Part shown: in pieces, positions 20,988 to 28,792 of the stretch
How positions within the stretch are numbered: the stretch's first letter is position 1
Layout: each line of letters starts with the position of its first letter
Assembly (NCBI GenBank): GCA_004335635.1
Contig: QAXH01006339.1
Span: forward strand, 206-28,997
From: Chloromonas sp. AAM2
Lineage: Eukaryota; Chlorophyta; Chlorophyceae; Chlamydomonadales; Chlamydomonadaceae
DNA length: 28,792 nucleotides
Direction: 5' to 3'
Made by a program: the position numbers and the translations under genes
The notes under the pieces: generated by a model
Seen by the model: only the letters and a program-made list of their open reading frames with translations
Told to the model about the DNA's origin: nothing
Database searches by the model: none

Positions 20988-23900
20988 CTACACAACCAAG
21001 GCAAAGCAGAACAACGAAATGGTCAGCTGTCAGCCTTCAGAGGACGCATCCCTAAGTCAGCATGTTATTTGTTGCGGGATTTCTACGCCTTAAACTGCAA
21101 GGTTCATAACTCTCCTTTGCTGCGCCGTATCTGGATTTGCTCTCATGTGCCTTGAACACAAGCCTACTCAATTCCAAGCCACTCTGCATCATCTGTTCGC
21201 TCGCTCTTGCCTTGCACTCAATGCTCAGTCTTGGCTTATCTCACCTATCTCCACACCACCACCACTGCCTGATCGTGCCATGTCAGGGAAAGGCAAGTTC
21301 CGGCTGCCAGACCTTGCCATGGGCTCCAGCAGCTGCACCCTGCCCGATCCGCTACTCGCCGCCAGGCCGGTAAAGCCCGCATTGTGCACGGCCGCACCCT
21401 GCTGCTGCTGCTGCTGCTGTGCACTGCCGGCCGATGCCAATGCTGCGTTGTGCTGAGCAAGCAGCACTTCCATATTGAACGACGCGCTCCTTCCGTCGCC
21501 GGTTCCAGTGCCTGTGGGGATGTTGATGCAGAAGGGGGACTGTAGGCTTCCGCTGCCGGCCAGCCGCTCCTGGGCCTGTGGTGCAGCGGGGTTGCAGGCC
21601 GGTGCGGTACCAAGCGGGGCGGTAAGGGAGCGGGAGGTGGCAAGCGGCGGACGAGCGCCTGTGGGCGGGAGGGCGGAACCGGGCAAGCCCGGCACCAACC
21701 CCGACCCCGACCCGCTCACTCGCCCATGTTCAAGCGCCAAAGGCGCGCCCCCCATCCCGCCCGTCATTCCACCTGCCAGGCCCGCTAAGGCATTGCTGGA
21801 CATCACATGACCACCACCAAGCAGGTTGCCATTGCTGGGTGCGTAGGAACCATCAGGCAGTCCTTCCAAACCCGCACTGCCGACCATGTTTGGTACTTGG
21901 TTGGACACAGCTCCGCCACTGGATCGCCGTTTGAGAGCCATAGCTGCTGCTGCCATCGCCGCTGCTGACGGCATTCCCATACCGGATCCTGCCAGTGGCC
22001 CAGTGCAGTTTGCTGGCATGGGAAAGGGGTCGACCAATGTGCCATTTCCGCCACTTGGCCCAGGAGCCATCATTTGATTGGGGGCAACCTGCCCTAGGCT
22101 ACTGGCTATGGGATCAACGTACGATTGCTTGCGTGCCAGTTGCTGCTGCTGTGCCATGCGTACAACGCGGGACAGACCGTGCACGTCAGGCTCCAGTTCA
22201 GCCAGCCTCTGCATGGCAAGCACGCATGCACGAGCATCACTGCAAAAGTGCAAGCAGCTAACACGTGTGCGCGTGTACCATACATGCATGCTGATGCACG
22301 CAGCTTGGCTGACAAATCGTACTGCCAACAGGCTCTGAACAGTCACACACAATGCGGCCTGACATCAGCACCTGTGACACCAGCTTGACCACTGACAGCA
22401 AATGGCATCGTATATGCCCACCTACATATCCTGGTGGGCACACGCCAAAAGCCCACACACAGCATTACATGAAGCCTGTCATGCAAGCATGCCGCACCAT
22501 CACACTCAACATCACATGCAGCCTGTCACGCAAGCTTGTCTCAAGCCCACACTGGCTTGGACTCACCTTGTCCTTGACATCCAGTTCAGCCCTCATGAGC
22601 AGCATCTGCTCTTGCATGCGCTCAACGGCTGGAAGCATGGTCTCGAGTTCGATCACACGAGACTTCAAAGCCTGCAAGGCACCAACAGTACAAAGACAAC
22701 GCATTGCTGATGGTGTGCCTAGACCGCACAGGGACATACAACCGACATTACAGTAATGGTGCAGTCACATGTGCCCTGTCACGAGCTTGAAGGTCATGCT
22801 TTGCGTACTCAATGCATGCCCACAGCAACCTAGTGCGTCAGTCAACATGGTCTGCAACAATCCAAGCAGAGGCATGGCATGCAAAACACAGTTCGCAAAA
22901 ACGAGCTGATCATCACACAAGCCATGTGTTTGGTTCCAGCCTTCACGCTGCAAGACGTCCAGCCTGCAACCTGCAACACATACAATCCACGACCAGCTTG
23001 ACCCTCACCTCGAGCAATGCGTCCCGCTCCTCGCAGTGCCTTCGCACACTCCCGCATGCAATGCCACGCACAATCTTGGCCAGCGTAAGGCGGCTCTTGT
23101 CTGTGCGCTTGCCCACGCCACCCAACATGGGCCCCAGCAGCCTGCATTCCTCTGCAAGCCTCTTCTCATCTTCCTTCAGAGCCAGGCGCCCACTGAACCG
23201 ACCTTGCATCTGAGGCTTTCTGCAAGGTTGTATGGGCGAGAAGTGTTTGTAGGCATCATGCACTGTGCCGAGTGCAGGCTGGACGGGCTGTGACAAGTGC
23301 ATGGTGCGCTGGAGTGGTGCATCGCAAAATCATCAGTGCAGCTGATGAGATTAATTGCATGCATGGGTCTTCATGGTTGCATGGATTTGAGCGACAGAGC
23401 CCTACAGGGTCACCTCGTCGAATGCAAGAAGCTCGCTTCGGTTTGATAAGACGACAAGTCAACGAGTGAAACAGTGTGCGATGGTAGGTGTGGCTACGCA
23501 TGGCTGCGAGCAAGACCCGGGTTGGCCCTCGTAATGAAGCTAGCGTGATTGTATTGAATTATGGCGTTAGGCTGGTGAACGAGGCTGGGATGGCTGAGTG
23601 ATTGCCGAGCAATTACGACGGGTTTGAATCGACAGAGCAAGGAAAGGCTGCCAAACGCTTACCTGCCATTCCTCCCCGTGCCTGGTCCATCTGAATCGCT
23701 CTCCTCTTGCTGCTCTGCCAATGTAATCCCTGATGGACGGGCCACAATGTCCCACGAGGCTTGCCTTGATCCGGCCATCAGGCTCGCCAGCGCACCAGAG
23801 GTTTGCCGCAGCATCTGTGGGTTAAAATTGGTGCTGCTGTAAACTTCGCCTGCGCTGTCTGCCCTGCTCCTGTCCACTCGGGCTTGCCCAGGGCCGCAGA

Positions 23901-26900
23901 ACATCTGGCAGAATAACTTCTTGTTCAGGGTCTTTTCTTCGGCTTTGCAGGGTGAGCACTAACTGGCCAAGTCGCAAGATCCCAAGGAAGGGCCTGTAGG
24001 TGGGCTGCCAGTCTGACACGCTTTGTAGACGAACGCAGAAGCGCGACGGGATGGGCTGAGCTGCCACACTGCCAGTAGGCGCGCTTCTCCTGCTAACTCT
24101 GCGCGACGTCGGCCACCCACTGGGGGCTTGTGCGCCACGGACGAAACGTACAGAAACGGGTTGAAGGCGCCCCTCTCGCGGCGTCACACCGTGCTAGCGG
24201 GATGCACACAGGGTCTGATCATGTTCAACAGCAGTGTCCCGCAGCCGGCTGGTCTGAGAGTCGACCGTGCATGGTAGAGTCCCTAACATCCCGCACACGA
24301 TGGCAAATGTGACTGGTTAGCCTCAAAGGCGCCTGATCAACTGGCAGAGTTCAGTAGCGCAGCCATCGTGCCCGTATCGTGCCAGCATGCACGTTGGGAA
24401 CGACAACAACCTGTTCTGGGACGGGTTACACTGAGATGGTGTATGTTCGCCTTTCCAGTGCAATCATGGCCGATAATTCTGGTCGATCACTATCCTGCTG
24501 CTTGTGAACTGTCACACGAGAATACCTTACATGAGGATGGGCCTGAGAGTTCATCAGCTTTGCCCCGAAAAAAGAGCCCACACGTGTCTTTATCCATTCC
24601 TAGTGCATGCAAGCCCAAAGTGTTCTACTGCCCGCAAGCCCTGCTGTTGGCTGTTTTCATCTCAGGGGTGTCAGCGGCGCTCCCTGCCTCCATTGGTCCA
24701 AGCGTGAGGAACGCCGTGACCCGGCTGCGTACAGGCCCAGCTCCTCTGTGAACTCACGGGCCAGGGCACGCAGCAGGGATGCACCTGTGGCCCGCCGTTT
24801 CTCTATGGCCTGCACGTGGATGCAAGCAGATGCAAAGTGTTACACCGTTGCAAGGGAATGCTGTCGAATGGAGTGCGGCGCAGAGCACAAAGTATGACGC
24901 CAACAGCTGCCCAGCAGCGACTCTGATTGACTGATGTTGATTCAGCAACCTGATGTACTCTCGTCCTGACCGACACAAGTTGCTAGAGTGACTGCAATCA
25001 CCTGCTTTGTCACCCGATCTGACCACGAGCTAGCAGCAAAGAGTGCCCAATGGCATGCTCACTGATTGCAGCAGGGCCACCTTAGGCCAGGTGTCTACGA
25101 GGTGTACTGCCACATGGCCGAAGGCGGCAAAACGGACGGTCCAAGGCCCAGAGACACCTCAGCCTGCAGAACCAGGACCTTAACTGATGTGTTTAGAGCC
25201 TGGCCAGGGCGCTTTGTGACTCACCACTCGTGCTTCCTGTGGCGTCAACTGGTACAGCAGCTGTGAGGCGGAGCGCTGCAAGGGGGCTAGAGATGCACCC
25301 GCTCTACCATTGGACAACTCCTGCAACCAACGTGCAGTGCTCGACACAATCCTGAACAGTGCGGGAGAAGAACATGGCTGTGCGGTAGCACGCCCTGCTT
25401 TGTTCATGGAAGCTGCTGCCGACAGTTCGGGCCTGCCTGAGCTTGGGATTACTGACACCACCTTGTATCAAACAACAACTACGAGAGTTATGTGTCACTT
25501 TTGTATCAACGGCATCCCCATGGCCCACGTTTGGCATGGCATGACAATTGTCCCTTGCCGTCTGACCAAGCGTCAGCCCGTGTAAGCCAGGTGCGTGACA
25601 GGTTGGGCCCAGCGCAGTCATTGGAGCAGTCTTGTGCGCTCCGCGGCCCTGGTGTGGTAAACATAGTGTAGGGCTCTGGCTTGCCATGGGTGAGAGTGGG
25701 TGGCTCATCTGTCACTGTATATATGAGAGTACACTAATTTCCTCATATTCATATTTGTAGTTAGTTATAGAGTCGAACTTGCCTTGACTGCTGCCTCCAT
25801 GAGCAGTACCACAGATAGCGCATCCTGCGACATGAGAAAACGCTCAGAAATCGCCTGCACAGGACAAGGCAGGGCACGCATGCACTCCGCTCACAGGATC
25901 TGTGGACCTCACAAAAACATGGCATTGTGATGCAACAACGCAGCCAATCCTCCGTCTACGGTACAGTTTGGAATCTACGGCAGCAATCGCCCACCCTTCA
26001 ACACAACTCTTGCGTGGCATTACGTCTGCATACAAATCCGACCTCGACGTCACCCTCGCCTCTCACCCCATCCACTCCCGTGCATTTGCAACATGCAAGG
26101 TGCGTCATCCCAGCTGGAAAACAGATCAGCTGGTATAGATACACAACCCTTTGACATGCCCTATTATTGCCGCATTCAACACGTGTCAGCGCAGCCGTTG
26201 TTGCACTCAACAACATCGAAACGTCAGAACCAGCCACCATCAGTTGCAGGACATCATACCTGGACTACTTCAACAATGGATCTGGTGATATCCTCAATTG
26301 AGCTATGCAGCTTCTCTGCTTGTTCTTCGTCCTCTCCACGACGTGCCAGTGCAACCTGCAAAACCATGCATGCAACGTCAGTGCCTAGTGGCAATCAATG
26401 AGCTCTCCACTTGAAGGCCTTCGTGGAGCAGCCCAGTTCAGAGACCGTGCAAATCATCAGCATCAACAGAGCAGTCGTTACATCTGATACAGCCCCTAGT
26501 TCTGCTGGCAGACAACCAAACCAAGGCATCGCTTGACCAGCCGTGCCACGAGAATAACAATACTAAGGGTGACAATCCGGTAAAGCCCTTAATGCTTACT
26601 GATGAAGGGATGGCAATGTGTCAGGTTCAGGGTATGCATCTAAAGAGCGCTGCCACGCTTGGATAGTACAGATCAGCAATAAAACCAAGAACCATGCCAA
26701 GAACCATACCATAACAGCGAGCTTCCCATCAACGTGTTGCTAGTGTCCACCAGAACACAACACGATATGATGACTACAGTCTTGACGAGTACGTCGAATG
26801 TGCCTCGTACATGACCTGCCCACTGGATATGGAGCGCTACCATACCAAGCAGATCATGATGCCAAGACCCACACCTACTGACAATGCACTTACCAGCAGT

Positions 26901-28792
26901 GCATCCCTTGTGTCCATTAGCACTGCCAGGCATGAGGGGTGGGTGGCGCCGTAGTGTGAGGCACACAGGTCGCACGCGCCCTGGAGGGAGGCGATGGCGT
27001 CACTGGCCTGAAGAGGCACATGCACAGCATGCACGGTCACGTGCGGAATCGTATGCGTATGCACCATCACATGCAGTGCCACATGCAGCGTCACATGCAG
27101 CGTCACATGCACCATCACATGCAGCGTCACATGCAGCGTCGCATGCACTGTCATCGGCATGCAACATGGAGCGAGGAACAAAGGTGACAGCGGCAAAGGA
27201 AAAAGATCACTAACGACAATGTGACTCCGTGTGGCAGGTCTGACTTGGATCTCATGGCTTTGCCTCCAAGCTCAAGCTGGACTGACCCCTTATCGAGCAC
27301 CAGCTCTCAGTGCACATTTCAACGCCTCATATGGTCCTGTCGCTTGTGGCAAGCCTGCAATCGCCGTGAGGTTCAGGTGCCGAAGACTCAGCCCCTCAAC
27401 CTCAGATGGTTCGTATTCAATTGAACACTCCTCTCAGGCCCAAGAGACAAAGGCCCAGTCCTGAGCGTCTGCCATTGAGCCTGTGCGGATTCAACGAAGC
27501 TTCCTTGCTCCTTCACCTAACTGAGGGCCCTCAGTGCAGCACAACACACGGCGCGCATGCAAACAGCCTCCCGCCTGAAACCCAAAGGACCTGCCTGCGT
27601 CGGGTCCCCAAAGCGCACGAGGTTGCTTGCCGTGTTGCGCACTGCCCACAGACGCTCCGGGACAGGCACCAGCGCCTGACGGGCCGAGGGACTGGAAGCA
27701 AGGGGCCAAGGCACACGGGAAAACGAGACAGATGAGACAGTGGCAAGGGGCAGGGGCAAACGAGACAGATGAGCCAGCAAGGGCAAGGCACATGAGCAAG
27801 GGACAGGGATGGGACCAGGCAGGCGCACGACCGGGCAACTAAGGCAAGCGACAGAAGCAGGAACAGGAGAGTGCCCAGAGCTGGAGGGAAGGCGTTTGTA
27901 CTAGCTAAGGTCCAAACACAACCACTTGAAATGGCATGCTCAGTGCCACTTGTGTACGTGCGGAAATGAGCGGACCAGTACTTGCACAGCGATGCATCCA
28001 GTGTGCAAAGCAGAGCAGTCTGAGAACCAGTCGTCTGGATTCACTGTGCACAAACTGTGCGGGAGTAGGGAATGGTCAGGATGAGTCCAGGCGTCCTGCG
28101 GGGTGCGTGCTCCAGCCCCCTTGCACTGGGTGCTCAGGTGCTGTTGTTGCTGCGGTCTTCTAACCAGAGGCTGAGTCACCCTCACAAAGGTAAGTGACCC
28201 ACGTGACCCACGTGTCCAGCCCACGTGCCTGGCCCTGACTCACTCGTTGGGGTCTAGCCTCTGGGCTGCCAGGGGGTCCTGGGCCCTCAGGAGAGCGGCA
28301 GCAACCTCCAGCTCACTCTGCACACGTGACGCACATATGCACCTCATCAAACCAAAAACGGGAGACCAAGTTTGGATTTGGGATTTGTGGTAGGCTGACC
28401 ATGCAATACATGCACAACTGCACTGTGGAGAGGGTAAGCTTTTGATCATACGAGTGTAGTTGTTGTGCTGCCGTTGAACCAGCGGGAGACCTGGTTTGCA
28501 CTTACTTTGATGTTTTATATAGGTTCAGGGTCAGGATGCGGGGTGAGGCGAGCCTTGGGACACTTGCTGGGCTAGGTTCATACCCACCAATACTAAACCT
28601 AACAACTGACTGTCACAAACAGGTTGAGATGGCCCATGTCACTAGGGATAGGATCAAAAAGCTCCTGTATCGCCTGAGCTTGACGCCAGCCCACCTGCTG
28701 TTTACGCCTCTCCGCCTCAAGTTAACTGTTTGCCAGATATTAGTAAGATGCATCACAAGCCTACCTGCTGTCTACGCGCCTCCGCCTCAAGT
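18499..28792 (-). CDS. Large multi-exon TPR / coiled-coil protein with giant Gln-rich C-terminus (5' end outside window)
   Basis: Exons in transcript order: 28792-28765 (cut by the window edge), 28317-28244, 27691-27595, 27007-26894, 26355-26260, 25320-25225, 24809-24758, 23849-23663, 23192-23009, 22671-22567, 22208-21245 and 20987-18499. They give about 1,494 visible residues ending in TAG. Early exons carry a kinesin-light-chain-like TPR unit (LCASHYGATHPSCLAV, then RRGEDEEQAEKLH). Middle exons are charged and helical. The last two are low complexity. Phases agree at all junctions if exon 27691-27595 uses a GC donor. The join between exons 24758 and 23849 is the least certain: the acceptor there lacks a pyrimidine tract, and the upstream exon may read on into EFTEELGLYA. 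The presence of TPRs implies a scaffold role in protein-protein contacts. I cannot assign a pathway or gene name. Confidence 0.65.
19132..19149 (+). repeat. CTG (CAG on coding strand) microsatellite in Gln-rich exon
   Basis: Six perfect triplets coding poly-Gln in the minus-strand gene. One of many short CAG/CTG tracts between 18.5 and 20.3 kb. Confidence 0.8.
21245..22208 (-). other. Gly/Ala/Ser/Pro-rich exon with basic-Ser motifs
   Basis: After the end of the coiled coil (RMAQQQQLARKQSYVDP) the exon becomes low complexity. It contains ALKRRSSGGAV and three RSGS-type motifs (MARSGSRN, DMARSGSGG, ATSRSLTA). Basic-x-x-Ser contexts of this kind are typical of AGC/CaMK phosphorylation and 14-3-3 binding, so the segment may be a phospho-regulated linker (inference). 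It also holds a poly-Gln run encoded by seven CAG codons (21399-21419). Confidence 0.55.
21399..21419 (+). repeat. CTG (CAG on coding strand) microsatellite
   Basis: Seven perfect triplets in exon 22208-21245, coding seven consecutive Gln residues (SAQQQQQQQGAA). Confidence 0.85.
22467..22535 (+). repeat. Pair of related 22-base segments in intron of the TPR gene
   Basis: ACATGAAGCCTGTCATGCAA at 22467 and ACATGCAGCCTGTCACGCAA at 22514 are 47 bases apart and differ at two positions over this length. Confidence 0.65.
22567..23192 (-). other. Charged helical / coiled-coil exons
   Basis: Exon 23192-23009 (GRLALKEDEKRLAEECRLLG, GKRTDKSRLTLAKIVRGIAC, SVRRHCEERDALLE) joins in phase 0 to exon 22671-22567 (ALKSRVIELETMLPAVERMQ, LLMRAELDVKDK) and then to RLAELEPDVHGLSRVVRMAQ. 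Heptad-like Leu/Ile/Val/Met spacing over about 70 residues indicates a coiled coil, likely for dimerisation. I looked for a bHLH match around KRTDKSRLTLAKIV and did not find a convincing basic region. Confidence 0.6.
25225..27691 (-). other. TPR-like segment (kinesin light chain style) plus flanking helices
   Basis: Joining exons 27691-27595, 27007-26894 and 26355-26260 gives LVRFGDPTQ-ASDAIASLQGACDLCASHYG-ATHPSCLAVLMDTRD-ALLVALARRGEDEEQAEKL. The spacing of Ala/Leu positions and the G-x-x-HP turn followed by a second helix with G...AEKL is the layout of KLC-type tetratricopeptide repeats. At least one full unit and its neighbours are visible. Exon 25320-25225 (ELSNGRAGASLAPLQ, LLYQLTPQEARV) continues helical. 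Introns fall between helices in phase 0, which fits exon-wise TPR evolution. Confidence 0.5.
27068..27151 (+). repeat. 12-base minisatellite, about seven units
   Basis: Seven consecutive 12-base units with consensus CACATGCAGCGT, some ending ACCAT or CTGT, with degenerate copies extending to the left. It lies just upstream (in transcript sense) of exon 27007-26894 of the minus-strand gene, inside the intron. Confidence 0.9.
27694..27830 (-). promoter_or_regulatory. Extended polypyrimidine tract with internal tandem repeat before an acceptor
   Basis: On the minus strand this stretch is a long C/T-rich tract containing two copies of CTCATCTGTCTCGTTT about 36 bases apart. It ends CCCCTTGCTTCCAG at the acceptor for exon 27691-27595. 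Its length supports that exon call. Confidence 0.5.
28690..28792 (-). repeat. 70-base-period duplication of an exon end with its donor
   Basis: On the minus strand, segments starting at 28792 and 28722 share about 35 bases of similarity. They encode LEAEARRQQ and LEAERRKQQ, each followed directly by a donor (CAGCAG/GTAGGC and CAGCAG/GTGGGC). The right-hand copy at the window edge can splice in phase to exon 28317-28244. The other copy is preceded in the same frame by a TAA stop, so it cannot simply be a second tandem exon. Confidence 0.65.

Noticed and set aside
23009..23192. Possible bHLH domain around KRTDKSRLTLAKIV
   Set aside because: The basic region lacks the usual H/E/R spacing and the loop and second helix do not fit, so a plain charged coiled coil is the simpler reading.
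23822..24187. Open minus-strand frame containing DWQPTYRPFLGILRLGQLVL
   Set aside because: Looks somewhat protein-like but is out of phase with the neighbouring exons of the TPR gene, and no acceptor/donor pair could place it in the transcript. It remains a possible missed exon.

Overview
This window looks like nuclear DNA of a green alga, most likely Chlorophyceae/Volvocales. The evidence is many GC-rich exons split by canonical GT-AG introns of roughly 150-750 bases, very long Gln/Gly/Pro/Ala-rich low-complexity exons, CA/GT and CATG-rich non-coding DNA, and a TGTAA-type (rather than AATAAA) polyadenylation signal behind the clearest gene end. I cannot name the species. Nothing bacterial, organellar or viral was seen. 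All exon models were built by eye from splice-site consensus, reading phase and protein character.

Left third (about 1-10.3 kb, + strand): a chain of at least 13 exons, consistent in phase from about 0.53 kb to a stop at 10264-10266, predicts one protein of about 1,485 residues. It runs from an acidic disordered N-terminus through a short Lys/Glu-rich stretch, an approximately 255-residue globular region I do not recognise, an RGG/RS-type segment and a Pro/Gly then Gln-rich segment, to a C-terminal PP2C domain of the PTC7/SpoIIE-like type. Two signature motifs of the phosphatase fold are altered (GDSG-type to GSCG, TDGLFD-type to SHGLFD), so it may be a pseudophosphatase. Whether the far N-terminal exons belong to the same gene is less certain than the exons from 3.25 kb onward.

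Middle (about 10.3-18.2 kb): a gene-poor spacer between the convergent genes. It holds a probable long 3' UTR, a pair of near-identical 45-base direct repeats 2.5 kb apart that enclose weak minus-strand coding-like pieces (possibly a degenerate mobile element), microsatellites, and an AT-richer stretch near 16-17.3 kb.

Right third (about 18.2-28.8 kb, - strand): a second large gene of at least 12 exons that enters from beyond the right edge and ends at 18499. It encodes a protein with a kinesin-light-chain-like TPR segment, charged helical/coiled-coil exons, a Gly/Ala/Ser-rich segment with basic-Ser motifs, and an 830-residue Gln-rich C-terminus with two kinds of internal repeat. Both large genes pair a folded domain with long prion-like low-complexity sequence, which suggests scaffold or condensate-type regulatory proteins. 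Nothing in the window shows that the two proteins work together.
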